This document shows, one piece after another, positions 25,599 through 34,600 of a stretch of DNA of 64,000 nucleotides. The number at the start of each line of letters is the position of its first letter. Within the stretch, counting starts at the first letter, position 1. The notes beneath the pieces were generated by a model. The model searched no databases. It saw only the letters and a program-made list of their open reading frames with translations, and was not told the DNA's origin. Source of the DNA: DASQPR01 sp963836775 (lineage in GTDB: Bacteria > Actinomycetota > Actinomycetes > Mycobacteriales > Micromonosporaceae); contig CAWIKR010000003.1 of the NCBI GenBank assembly GCA_963836775.1, positions 3,286,001 through 3,350,000 of the forward strand, in the 5' to 3' direction. The translations under genes were made by a program, and so were the position numbers.

Positions 25599-26321
25599 AT
25601 GACTTGTCGGCTTCTGGCGGTTTGCTTCGATGCGAATGACCCACTTCCTCTGGCGCGCTTCTGGGGCGGCGTGCTCGGCTGGGAGATAGCCGACGACACC
25701 CGCGACTGCATCGCGCTCCTGCCAAGCGACGACACCGGGTTCCGTTTCCGATTTCTTCCAACCCAGGAGCAGAAGTCCAGCCCGTACGAGAGGCACTTCC
25801 ATCTGACGAGCACGTCCCTCGGGGACCAGCAGCAGACGGTGGCAAGGTCGCTCGCACTCGGTGCCCGGCACATCGACATCGGCCAACGCCCGGAGGAGGG
25901 TCATGTCGTGCTCGCAGATCCCGAAGGCAACGAGTTCTGCATCATCGAGCCGGGTAACAACTGGCTCGCCGGCTGCGGATTCCTAGGAGAGCTCACGTGC
26001 GCCGGTTCACCGGAGGTCGGGTACTTCTGGAGCGAAGCGCTGGGCTGGCCGCTGGTCTGGGATCAGGGTCTGCAGACCGCGATCCGCTCGCCGCGGGGCG
26101 GTCCGAAGATCTCCTGGGACGGTGCGTGGATGACGCCGCAGACCGGGAACACTCGATTGCATTTCGACCTCGCTCCACCCGTCCACGGTGATCAGAAAGA
26201 GGAGGTCGACCGTCTCGTCTCCCTCGGGGCGACTCGCATCGACATCGGCCAGGGCGAGGTCAGCCGGGTGGTCATGGCCGATCCCGATGGCCGTGAGTTT
26301 TGTGTGCTGACCCCGCGATAG
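25599..26321 (+). CDS. Two-domain VOC family protein
   Basis: The 240-residue protein contains two VOC modules. The first is about residues 1-118 (L-L-A-V-C-F-D-A-N-D-P-L-P-L-A-R-F-W, ending D-P-E-G-N-E-F-C-I-I-E) and the second about 128-240 (GYFWSEALGWPLV, ending D-P-D-G-R-E-F-C-V-L-T). The conserved D-x-G-x-E-F-C ends are shared with the actinobacterial glyoxalase-like group that includes putative resistance proteins. No enzymatic activity can be assigned. The ATG follows GGAGG by 12 nt; a GTG 12 nt upstream in the same frame is equally possible. Its 3' side is bounded by an IS6 fragment. Confidence 0.85.
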   Translation: MTCRLLAVCFDANDPLPLARFWGGVLGWEIADDTRDCIALLPSDDTGFRFRFLPTQEQKSSPYERHFHLTSTSLGDQQQTVARSLALGARHIDIGQRPEEGHVVLADPEGNEFCIIEPGNNWLAGCGFLGELTCAGSPEVGYFWSEALGWPLVWDQGLQTAIRSPRGGPKISWDGAWMTPQTGNTRLHFDLAPPVHGDQKEEVDRLVSLGATRIDIGQGEVSRVVMADPDGREFCVLTPR

Positions 26322-26351
26322 CCTGCCCAGACCGCCTCGCCTCATGACGCT

Positions 26352-26585
26352 GACGCTGACCCCGACCGAGGTCGTCATCGACAAGGCGCCGGCCTATCCG
26401 CGGTCCTCGATCAGCTGGTGCCGGCAGCGTGGCACCACGTCGAGCAGTACGCGAACAACCGAATCGAAGCCGACCACGGCCGCCTCAGACACCGGCTGAG
26501 ACCCATGCGCGGGCTAGGCACGGAGCGCACCGCCCAGCTCGTCATCGCCGGACTCGCGTTCCTACCGAATCTCCGGCGCGGCAGC
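26352..26585 (+). mobile_element. IS6-family transposase C-terminal half, frameshifted
   Basis: T-L-T-P-T-E-V-V-I-D-K-A-P-A-Y-P in one frame is followed after a +1 change by W-H-H-V-E-Q-Y-A-N-N-R-I-E-A-D-H-G-R-L, R-H-R-L-R-P-M-R-G-L and VIAGLAFLPNLRRG. The first catalytic Asp region is missing and the tail after NLRRG is cut. It carries the second and third acidic positions only. Confidence 0.8.
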
Positions 26586-26670
26586 CGCTCGTGGTCAAGC
26601 AGCCCAGGTTGGCCGAGTGGCTAGTCGTGGTCGCCAGCCAACGTTGACGTGCGGGCGGCTAGGCGACCGG

Positions 26671-27633
26671 TCATACGAGCGTGGTTTGCGCCGCCTCAGG
26701 GATGAGCACGATCTTCCCGCCTGAGTGGCCGCCCTCAAGCATGCGATGCGCCTGGGCGGCATCAGCTAGCGGTAACACATGACTGACAACGGGGCGCAGG
26801 TCGCCATCGCCGAGCAGCCGGGCGATCCGCCGCGTCCGCGAGCCGTCGTCTTCGATCAGCACACCGTGCAACGTGAGGTTGTTGTCGACGAACGGATCAA
26901 TGTTCAGATCAGGTGTGGCGATCGAGGCCGCGCGGCCGTGACGACGCAGCGCCGGCATGGTGCGCGTGAGCATGTCCTTGCCGTAGAGGTCGGCGATCGC
27001 GTCAACCGGACCAGCAGCGGCCGTGACAGCCTGGCCGACCACGTCTGCCGTTCGGTAGTCGATGCAGGCGTAAGCGCCGAGACGGTACATCGTCTCGTGC
27101 ATCTCGCTACGACCGAGCGCAATCGTACGGATACCATGGGCCGCCGCGAGCTGCAGCAGGAACAGGCCGACACCGCCGCTGGCACCGAGCACGAGCAGGC
27201 TGTCCCCGCCAGATAGGTCGAGACGCGAGAGCACGGTCAGCGCCGTACCCGCCGCCAGCGGCGCGGCCGCGGCATCCACGAACGACGTGCTCGAGTCCAG
27301 GTGCGCAGCCAGCTCCGCATCGACGACAGCAAGTTCGGCATATCCGCCCGCGCCGCCGGGGAACCGGCACATCGCCATCACCCGATCGCCCGCCCGGAAA
27401 CCGGTGACGTCGGGCCCGACATGGTCGACCACTCCCGCGATGTCGTAACCCAGGATGCACGGTGCCGTAAGGCCCGCCCATGAACCATTCATACGGTTGC
27501 CGGCGTCGACCGGATTCGTGCCAGCCGCGCCAACGCGCACGCGGATCTGGCCGGGTCCGGCAACGGGGTCGTCAACCTCGGTCATTATCAACGTTTCCGG
27601 CTCGCCGAACGCATACACCACAACAGCTTTCAC
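26671..27633 (-). CDS. MDR-superfamily NADP-dependent oxidoreductase
   Basis: The 320-residue protein begins V-K-A-V-V-V-Y-A-F-G-E-P and has ILGYDIAGVVDHVG, the cofactor loop L-V-L-G-A-S-G-G-V-G-L-F-L-L-Q and the C-terminal end GGHSGGKIVLIPE. As in the other two MDR genes, catalytic-zinc ligands are not evident. The start is placed at a GTG with TACGTT 6 nt upstream, consistent with a leaderless transcript, and this start lies within a TTTCAC/GTGAAA palindrome. Upstream codons are in frame but resemble no family sequence. It likely reduces quinones or enones with NADPH. It sits next to the aminotransferase operon, in the same direction. Confidence 0.85.
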   Translation of the reverse strand: MKAVVVYAFGEPETLIMTEVDDPVAGPGQIRVRVGAAGTNPVDAGNRMNGSWAGLTAPCILGYDIAGVVDHVGPDVTGFRAGDRVMAMCRFPGGAGGYAELAVVDAELAAHLDSSTSFVDAAAAPLAAGTALTVLSRLDLSGGDSLLVLGASGGVGLFLLQLAAAHGIRTIALGRSEMHETMYRLGAYACIDYRTADVVGQAVTAAAGPVDAIADLYGKDMLTRTMPALRRHGRAASIATPDLNIDPFVDNNLTLHGVLIEDDGSRTRRIARLLGDGDLRPVVSHVLPLADAAQAHRMLEGGHSGGKIVLIPEAAQTTLV

Positions 27634-27641
27634 ACGTGAAA
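27628..27641. promoter_or_regulatory. TTTCAC-AC-GTGAAA palindrome over the start of an MDR gene
   Basis: Six-bp arms TTTCAC and GTGAAA with a 2-nt centre cover the start codon and the space to a TACGTT -10 hexamer. A repressor bound here would block a leaderless promoter. MarR- and HxlR-type regulators often control such oxidoreductases, but no regulator gene is adjacent. Confidence 0.4.
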
Positions 27642-27807
27642 CGTACCGGTGGTCCTGGACGGCCGAAGGTAACGCGCCGCGTCCTCGGGCGCCGAACCTC
27701 CATCGGCCGCAGCCGAATCGGCACGCGCCCACCACCTCGGCTCGCACCTCATTCAACGTCTGTGAACGAACAGCCCTCGGTCGCCATGACGTGCGCCGGT
27801 CCGCTTA

Positions 27808-28998
27808 TTAGAGGTCCGCGAGCGCGGCCAGCAACCGGTCGACATCCTGGTTGTTCGTGTACGGCGCGATGCCCGCACGTACCGCTCCGTGATCGCCCAA
27901 ACCCAGCCACCGAGAGCATTCGAGCGCGTAGAAGCTGCCCGCTGGCGCGTTCACATTCGCCCCGGCGAGCCGCCGGTAGACCTCGGCCGATTTGACTCCC
28001 GCGACAGAAAAGAGCGACAAGGGGGTACGCCGTACCGGGCGGCCGTACCGGGTGACGTTGCCGAGCAGCTCAAGGCCATTGTCCAGCCGTTGGAGCATTG
28101 CGGTTTCGTGCGTTTCGAGCGCTTCGAAGGAGTCACGCAGCCGTGGACGTCGCTCACCGGTCGTCGGCGCCAACCCGGCCAGGAAGTCGACGGCGGCGGT
28201 GACACCGGCGAGTAGCTCGTACGGCAGCGTGCCGAGCTCGAAACGCTCTGGAACGGCATTGGTCGACGGCAGCAGCTTGTCCGGTCGCAGGGTCTCGAGC
28301 AACGCCGGAGTGGCGGCCAGCACACCGAGGTGCGGCCCGCAGAACTTGTACGGGGAGCACACGAACACGTCGGCGCCAAGAGCGGCGAAATCGACGAACG
28401 CGTGTGGCGCCAGATGCACACCGTCGACGTAGCAGATGGCTCCGGCCCGATGAGCGGCCTCGGCTATCGACGCGATGTCCGGCCGTGTGCCGAGCAAGTT
28501 GGAGGCTGCAGTCACTGCCACCACCCGTGTCCGGTCGGAGATCGCCGCCGTCACGAGTTCGAGCGGAAGCTCTCCGGTCTCGCGATCGAAGTCGACCCAG
28601 CGCACGGTCGCGCCGGTCGCGGCGGCTGCCTGAACCCAGGGCCGGATGTTCGCGTCGTGGTCCAGACGGGTCACCACGACTTCATCGCCAGGGTGCCATT
28701 GCTTGGCCACGGCACGCGAGAAGTCGTACGTGAGATGGGTCATGCTGCGTCCAAAGACGATGCCGGACGAGTCCACGCCAAGCAGGTCCGCCATCGCCCG
28801 CCGGGCGTCGACCACGATCCGATCCGCGCGCCGCTCGGCTTCGGTCATCTGACCTCGGTTGCTCACACCGGCAACCAGGGCTTGATGAACCGCATCGGCG
28901 ACGGCACGCGGCGTCTGGGAGCCGCCAGGCCCGTCGAAGTGCGCTGTCCCCGCGGCCAGCGCCGGGAATTGGATGCGAACCGCCTCGACGTCGTACAC
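27808..28998 (-). CDS. Cysteine desulfurase-like class V aminotransferase
   Basis: The 396-residue PLP enzyme starts Y-D-V-E-A-V-R-I-Q-F-P-A-L and has F-D-G-P-G-G-S-Q-T-P, H-D-A-N-I-R-P-W, Y-V-D-G-V-H-L-A-P-H and the cofactor lysine in C-S-P-Y-K-F-C-G-P-H. This pattern fits the cysteine desulfurase-like (TIGR01976-type) branch of class V aminotransferases rather than IscS/SufS. No active-site cysteine loop of the SufS type is obvious, so sulfur transfer is not assured. AGAGGAG lies 5-6 nt before this GTG. It follows the cupin gene by about 28 nt on the same strand and is probably co-transcribed with it, under the divergent GlxA-type regulator. Confidence 0.85.
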   Translation of the reverse strand: MYDVEAVRIQFPALAAGTAHFDGPGGSQTPRAVADAVHQALVAGVSNRGQMTEAERRADRIVVDARRAMADLLGVDSSGIVFGRSMTHLTYDFSRAVAKQWHPGDEVVVTRLDHDANIRPWVQAAAATGATVRWVDFDRETGELPLELVTAAISDRTRVVAVTAASNLLGTRPDIASIAEAAHRAGAICYVDGVHLAPHAFVDFAALGADVFVCSPYKFCGPHLGVLAATPALLETLRPDKLLPSTNAVPERFELGTLPYELLAGVTAAVDFLAGLAPTTGERRPRLRDSFEALETHETAMLQRLDNGLELLGNVTRYGRPVRRTPLSLFSVAGVKSAEVYRRLAGANVNAPAGSFYALECSRWLGLGDHGAVRAGIAPYTNNQDVDRLLAALADL

Positions 28999-29026
28999 GT
29001 GTCTCCTCTCGCAATTCACTCGGTGG

Positions 29027-29353
29027 CTACCAGCGCGCGACGCTTCGCAGGCTGATGCCGAGCATGCGGGCTCCGGTCTCGCTGCGCGGCTGGTGCCGGC
29101 TGCCCGGAGCGAACAGCACGTAACTGCCCGGCCCGAGGCGATGCTCGCCTTCGATCACCTCACCAGAGATGACGTAGTAACGCTCTTCCGTGTCGTGCAC
29201 GTCAACCTCGGGCCATTGAGTGCCGGGTGCGAAGTCGATCATCCAACCGCCGGCGTACTCGGTTTTGGGCAGCTGGCGCCGGATAATCCCGGGTGCGATC
29301 TCGACCGTGTCCACGTCGTTCACCTGCAGTGTCTGCATGTTCGTGTTCGTCAT
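29027..29353 (-). CDS. Small cupin-domain protein
   Basis: The 108-residue single cupin has the two family motifs: G-T-Q-W-P-E-V-D-V-H-D-T-E-E-R-Y-Y-V-I-S-G-E (metal-ligand His and Glu) and P-G-S-Y-V-L-F-A-P-G-S-R-H-Q-P (second His). It probably binds a divalent metal. Such cupins act as isomerases, dioxygenases or small-molecule binding proteins. No ribosome binding site precedes the ATG; CACCAT 6 nt upstream might be a weak -10. It is the first gene of a likely two-gene operon with the class V aminotransferase, divergent by 70 nt from a GlxA-type regulator. Confidence 0.85.
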   Translation of the reverse strand: MTNTNMQTLQVNDVDTVEIAPGIIRRQLPKTEYAGGWMIDFAPGTQWPEVDVHDTEERYYVISGEVIEGEHRLGPGSYVLFAPGSRHQPRSETGARMLGISLRSVARW

Positions 29354-29423
29354 GCGCCCATGGTGCAGTCCACCGGACCCCGACAACAGTGTCTGAAAAG
29401 ACTCCGTAGGGTACTTTCGTGCC

Positions 29424-30431
29424 ATGGACACCGACGACCAGCCGCTGCGGCATCGCGTGGTGGCGCTCGTACATCCACCGCAGTCGACCTTCGAATTGAG
29501 CTGTGCGGCGGAGGTCTTCGGGGTGGCACGGCCGGGCCTGCCGAACCCGTACGAGTTCGAGGTGTGCGCCGAGGCGCCCGGGCCGATCGAGACGATGGCC
29601 GGGTACGACATGGTCGTTACCGCAGGGCTTGACGCCATGGATGCCGCGGACACCGTGGTCGTCGCGGGCTGGCAACGGCTCGAGGTCATGCCGTCGCGTG
29701 CGGTCCTGGCCGCCCTCGTTCTAGCTCACCGCCGAGGCGCGCGGGTTGTGGCCGTCTGCTCCGGAGCATTCGTGCTGGCCGAGGCCGGGCTGCTCGACGG
29801 CCGGCGGGCAACGACTCATTGGCGTCTGGCCAGTGAGTTTGCCAAGCGCTACCCGAGAGTCCACGTTGAGCCGGACGTGCTCTACATCGACAATGGCGAC
29901 GTCGCCACCAGTGCCGGCACCGCCGCCGGTATCGACCTGTGCCTGCAACTCGTGCGAGCGGACCATGGCGCCGCGTACGCCGCGCACGTGGCCCGGCACA
30001 TGGTGATGCCACCGCATCGCGAAGGAGGCCAGCTCCAATACACAACGGTGGAACCGGCGACGGAGTCGACAAGCTCGTTGTTTCCGGTGCTGGATTGGGC
30101 GTCCAGCCGGCTGGCCGAGCCGATCGGCGTCGAAGATCTGGCTGCGCGCGCCAACGTCGCGCCTCGAACGCTCGCGCGGCGGTTCGGCGAACAAGTAGGG
30201 ATGAGCCCCGGACGCTGGCTGCTCGCCCAGCGGCTGGCCGCTGCGCGCGAGCTTCTTGAGGGGACCGACCTCGCGGTCGAGACCATCGCCATGCGAGTCG
30301 GGCTCTCATCGGCGACCAACATGCGACGCCGATTTCTGCACGCGTACCGGACGACACCCGCTGCCTACCGTCGAGTTTTCCGAGAACTGACAAGCGATCC
30401 GGACGAGGATGGAGCCGCTGCGAGACGGTGA
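29424..30431 (+). CDS. GlxA-family transcriptional regulator (DJ-1/PfpI plus AraC HTH)
   Basis: The 335-residue protein has a DJ-1/PfpI-like N-terminal domain (F-E-L-S-C-A-A-E-V-F-G-V near residue 25; VAVCSGAFVLAEAGLL at the cysteine elbow) and a C-terminal AraC DNA-binding domain (I-G-V-E-D-L-A-A-R-A-N-V-A-P-R-T-L-A-R-R, and R-R-F-L-H-A-Y-R-T-T-P-A-A-Y). It likely regulates the divergent cupin/aminotransferase pair. TACTTT 6 nt before the ATG suggests a leaderless transcript. It differs clearly from the GlxA-like protein at 8.4 kb (both keep T-T-H-W and V-L-Y-I-D), so each probably senses its own ligand. Confidence 0.88.
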   Translation: MDTDDQPLRHRVVALVHPPQSTFELSCAAEVFGVARPGLPNPYEFEVCAEAPGPIETMAGYDMVVTAGLDAMDAADTVVVAGWQRLEVMPSRAVLAALVLAHRRGARVVAVCSGAFVLAEAGLLDGRRATTHWRLASEFAKRYPRVHVEPDVLYIDNGDVATSAGTAAGIDLCLQLVRADHGAAYAAHVARHMVMPPHREGGQLQYTTVEPATESTSSLFPVLDWASSRLAEPIGVEDLAARANVAPRTLARRFGEQVGMSPGRWLLAQRLAAARELLEGTDLAVETIAMRVGLSSATNMRRRFLHAYRTTPAAYRRVFRELTSDPDEDGAAARR

Positions 30432-30519
30432 GCTCGTGACGGCTCCGCCCTACCCCTATGCGAGCCGGTCGACGCGAAGTCCGGAACCTGTGGGGTTCCA
30501 AACCCCCGGACCAGTGAGG

Positions 30520-30610
30520 ATCTGGACTTTTGTACGGCTCGTTCGTACTCGGTGATGAGCCCGCCCAGGACGGTCTGCGTCTGATCCGTTCATCGGTCAG
30601 GTCAACGACG
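30520..30610 (-). mobile_element. Integrase-core transposase C-terminal scrap
   Basis: On the minus strand D-L-T-D-E-R-I-R-R-R is followed, after a one-base shift, by V-L-G-G-L-I-T-E-Y-E-R-A. This is the tail common in IS481-like transposases of actinobacteria (RRRxxLGGLxxEY). About 30 codons only. Confidence 0.5.
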
Positions 30611-30688
30611 GTTTTGCGGACGGTTTTGCCTTCGGCGAGTCGGCGGGGCGAGCAATTCAGTGGTGGAAGCCTCGCGAGGAGTGTCGGT

Positions 30689-31201
30689 TCAAATCTGGTG
30701 GATGGGGCCGGGGTGCGGTGGGCGATCTCCGGCCTGATATCCGTTGCCAGAGGTGTGTGCCATCTCCAGCCGCACGGTTGTCCCACCAATTCCTGTCGTC
30801 AGCGTCAGCCGGTCGACGATGCGCTGGACAACCCACATTCCGCGGCCACTCAACGCATCAAGAGCGGGCCGCTGCACGGGAATCGTTGCTGAAATGCCTG
30901 GGCCTTCGTCAATGATTTCCGCGACCAGCAGCGCGCCATCGTCAATGAGGACGAATCTGCCGTGTCCACCGCCATGGCGAATCGCGTTGGTGAGGCATTC
31001 GTTGATGGCGAGGACGAACATCGATGTGCCGTCATCATCGAGACCAGTGTTTCGGAGAGCAGCACGGCAGCCGTCGCGTACTCGCCGGAGATCGACGGCA
31101 TTGAAACGCTCAGCTATGAGCACGTGACCGATGCGGTGCTCGCGACGTGTTCGCGAGCGGGCTGCGTCATCTAGCGTCTGCGGCTGTTCCACATTGGTCA
31201 T
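30689..31201 (-). CDS. RsbW-like ATP-binding anti-sigma factor / serine kinase
   Basis: The 170-residue protein has a GHKL ATPase fold: N-box A-I-N-E-C-L-T-N-A-I-R-H-G-G-G, G1 box I-D-E-G-P-G-I-S and G2 box G-R-G-M-W-V-V-Q-R-I-V-D-R-L. These are the anti-sigma RsbW/SpoIIAB-type proteins, abundant in actinomycetes, which phosphorylate STAS-domain antagonists and hold sigma factors. GGAG lies about 8 nt before this ATG; an upstream in-frame ATG is less likely. No sigma factor or antagonist gene is adjacent; the STAS protein at 56 kb is the only STAS gene in this window and lacks the usual serine. Confidence 0.85.
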   Translation of the reverse strand: MTNVEQPQTLDDAARSRTRREHRIGHVLIAERFNAVDLRRVRDGCRAALRNTGLDDDGTSMFVLAINECLTNAIRHGGGHGRFVLIDDGALLVAEIIDEGPGISATIPVQRPALDALSGRGMWVVQRIVDRLTLTTGIGGTTVRLEMAHTSGNGYQAGDRPPHPGPIHQI

Positions 31202-31399
31202 CTCAAACTCCGGCGCCATAGGCGGTGCGCGCGCCGGGGTCTGGGGCGATCCAAGCCAGAATACTGGCCGTGGTGAGAATGTGCACGCGATGTGACTGAG
31301 CGCCTCGGTTCTTGCCTTCTGGGTTGGATGGCGCCGACATCCCGCGTCGATCAGCCGACGATGATCACGGCCCTGTGCCGGCCGGCAAGTACATCCGTG
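31202..31399. other. Intergenic, no gene recognised
   Basis: Upstream region of the anti-sigma gene, without recognisable coding content or obvious promoter hexamers. Confidence 0.3.
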
Positions 31400-31550
31400 C
31401 AGATCAAGCGGGTGTTAGTACTCGTGGAGTAGGACGGCGAGTCGTCCGCGAGGCCGGCATCAACCCCGCACCCCAGCGCAGTTTCCACCACGCGGGCGAC
31501 GTTCCTGCGCTCGCCGGCCCAAGCTCTCCTAGCTGACCGAACGTTCGCCA
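31400..31550 (+). mobile_element. Integrase-core (IS481-like) transposase, N-terminal/central fragment
   Basis: R-E-A-G-I-N-P-A-P-Q-R-S in one frame continues after a shift as S-T-T-R-A-T-F-L-R-S-P-A-Q-A-L-L-A-D. This corresponds to the A-G-I-D-P-A-P-x-R, W-x-x-F-L-R-x-Q-A segment before the first catalytic Asp of these transposases. Only about 50 codons with a frameshift remain. Confidence 0.6.
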
Positions 31551-31602
31551 CGAACTCAACGAGTCCACCGATCAACGAATGCACGGAGCCTTTCTGACGA
31601 GA

Positions 31603-31632
31603 GAGGCCCCGCCAGGGATCCGGCGGGGCCTC
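31603..31632 (-). terminator. Terminator of the GH3 gene
   Basis: GAGGCCCCGCC and GGCGGGGCCTC form a perfect 11-bp stem around an 8-nt loop, 26 nt downstream of the glycosidase stop codon. No long U-run follows, as is usual in high-GC organisms. Confidence 0.75.
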
Positions 31633-31657
31633 CGTCTTGCGGCGGTCAGACGGGTGC

Positions 31658-34600
31658 TCAGTGGCCGCCGGCTGTCTGCCATGCCTGTTGCAGTTCGGCT
31701 ATAGCGGTGGTGGGATGGCCGATCAGCAGATCGTTCTCGGCGTTGGAGGTGAGCGACGCGGTGGCGGTCATGGCCGTCGCGCCGCCCGGGACGATCGCGT
31801 TCTGGGCGAGGTCCCTGGCTACCGAGACGAGCAGGTTCGCGTCGGCGGCGTTGTTCGCGTCGGTGCCGCTCACGGCTGGGGTCGCCAGGCTCAGGAGCGC
31901 GAAGGCGGCCGCCGGCGTGCGCACCGAGCCGTCCGCGTTCCAGTGGCCCGGCCCGTTGATCAGTGCGGTCAGCGCCGCCCTGGCGACGATCGCGGCGAGA
32001 CCGCGGTGTGTGGCCAGGTCGTTGAGGACCTTGGTCACCCGGGCTTTCTCGCTGTCGGTGCGCAGACCCCAGCCGTACGGGTACAGCGGGTCGTAGTTCG
32101 GCGAGCCGACGACGATCGGGCTGGTAGCTGTGTCGATCACCTTGGCCCAAGTGTCGGGCAGCCGGCCGGTGAACGGGGTTCGGCCGAACAGGGTGTCGGC
32201 CACGCCCTCGCCTTCCGTGCCGGGCAGCCACGAGGCCACGATCGCGCTCGCCTCGCCCTGGATCGGCGCGATGTTCATTGGCCGCCCGGACACGACGAGC
32301 ACCACGCATTTCATCGCCGCGCACACCTCGTCCACTGCGGCCCGGTCCGCCGCGGACAGATCAGCGGTGCGCCCGTTGCCGATGTCACCGACGCCTTCCG
32401 CGTACGGGGTCTCGCCGACCACCACCACGCCTACCGTTGATCCGGTCATCGGCGCGGAGGCGTCTTTAGAGAAGGTGAAGTGGGCGTCCGGCGCGTCCGC
32501 CTGCATGCCCTGGTAGATGGTGGTGCCGACGTCGGTGTTGCCGGAGCCGCCTTGCCAGGTCACGGTCCAGCCGCCGGCCTGGTTGCCCAGGTCGTTGGCG
32601 TTGCTCCCGGCCACGTAGATGTTCGCGGTGGAGGAGAGGGGAAGTGCGCTGTTCGTGTTCTTGAGCAGGACCTGGGACTCGGCGGCCGCCCTGCGGGCCA
32701 CTGCCCGGTGCGCCGCGTTGCCGATCGTCGACGCGTTCGACCGGTCGGCGTACGGCTGCTCGAACAGGCCCAGTCGGAACTTCTGGGTCAGAATCCGGCT
32801 GACCGCGTCGTCGATCCGCGCCTGGGTCACCAAGCCCTTGTTCACCAGGTCGGTCAAGTCGTTCTCGAAGTTGGTGTACTGGTCCGGCACCATGACCATG
32901 TCGATGCCCGCGTTCACGGCGGTCTTGATGTCGGTCTCGTAGTCCGGGCCGATCTGGTTGATGCCCTGCCAGTCGCTGATCACGAACCCGGAGAAGCCGT
33001 ACTGCTGCTTGAGCACTCCGGTGATCATGTCCGCGCGGGCGTGCATCTTGATCGGCGCCGAATCCTGCCCGATGATCTGCAGGCTTGAGTACGACGGCAT
33101 GACCGTGCCGACGCCGTGCTGCTGCACCGCCTCTTGGAAGGGCTCGAGGAACAGGGCGTTCAGCTGCGCCTGCGTCACGGTCGTGACGCCCTGGTCGATC
33201 TTGTAGCTGCCGGTGGTGGAGGAGCCGTAGGCGGTCCCGCCGTCGCCGGCGAAGTGCTTCGCGGTCGCCAGCACGCTGGTGTTCGCGCCCAGGTCGCCGT
33301 TGCCCTGCAGGCCGTCGATGACGGTCTCCATCTGGTCGACCAGGGCCGGGTCCTCACCGAAGGACTCGTAGGTGCGGCCCCAGCGCGGGTCCCGCGCCAC
33401 GCACACGCACGGCGAGAACGCCCACGTCACCCCAGTGGCCCGGGTCTCGGTGGCGGCGATCTGGCCCTCCTGGTACGCCAGCGCCGGGTCGCGGGTCGCG
33501 CCCATCGCGATGTTCTGCGGGAAGACCGTGGCGCCGACCAGGTTGTTGTCGCCGTGCACCGAGTCCTCGCCGTAGATCAGCGGGATCTGCAGCCGCGTGG
33601 CCTGGGCGCGGGCCTGGAAGGAGTCGACCATGTCGGCCCAGGCCTGCGCCGTGTTCGGGGTCGGCGTCGAGCCGCCACCACTCAGAAGCGAGCCGAGGGC
33701 GGCGGTGGTGATGTCGGACTGGTGCGTCAGGTCGCCGCGCTCGGCCTGGGTCATCTGGCCGATCTTGTCCGCGAGCGTCATCCGGGACAACAGGTCCTGG
33801 ACGCGCTGCGCGATCGGCAGGCTCTTGTCGAGGTACGGCAGGCCGTGCGCGTTGACCACGACGACGGGCTTGTCGGCGGTGACGTCCGCCCCGGTCGCGG
33901 TGAGCTGGACCGGGATCGTCTTGGCCTCGGACGGGGTGTTGTTCGGCAGGGTCTGGACGGTGAACGCCTGGACGGTGCCGGACGCCGAGCCACTGGCGAA
34001 GGTGACGGTGCCGCTGGCGTCGGTGTAGTCGGTGCCGGCGACGCCGGTTCCGCCGCCGAGCGCGTACGCCACGGTGACGTCGTGGTCCAGCGGTTTGGAC
34101 CCATCGGTAGTCAGCTGGATGCCGACGGTCGCGGTGCCGCCGTTGTCGACCGCGTAGACCGCCTGCGAGGTGGTCACGTGCGCGCCGAGTGTCCCAGTGT
34201 TGATGCCGTAGACGGCGAACTGGTCAACGTCGAACTCGCCGTTGGAGGTGCCGGACGGCTCGGTCAATGCGAAGCCGCGCATCGTAGTCAGATCGATCGT
34301 GGTGTTGGACGGCGCGCCCGAGGGCTGGAAGTCAGTGCGCCTCTTCAGCGACGCGAACGGGACCTGGATCAGATGCCAGCCCTGCCAGTCGTCCGTGAAG
34401 AATGTCTGCCACAGCTCGGCGTGCTCGCCGTCGGCGCCGCCCATCTTGACTTCGAACTCGTACGTGGTGCCCGAGCCGGGGACCGCGTCGTTGCTCGGGT
34501 TGTGGCCGTAGAACCAGAACTCGATGCCCGCAAACGGGCTCCAGTCCTGCGGCGCCGTGGTGGCCAAGTCGTAGCTGACGCCGCCGTAACTGGTGTCCGA

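Noticed and set aside
30680..30720. Possible tRNA T-arm (GGTTCAAATC)
   Set aside because: The T-loop-like string is present, but no acceptor, D or anticodon stems can be built around it and the T-stem pairing is poor.
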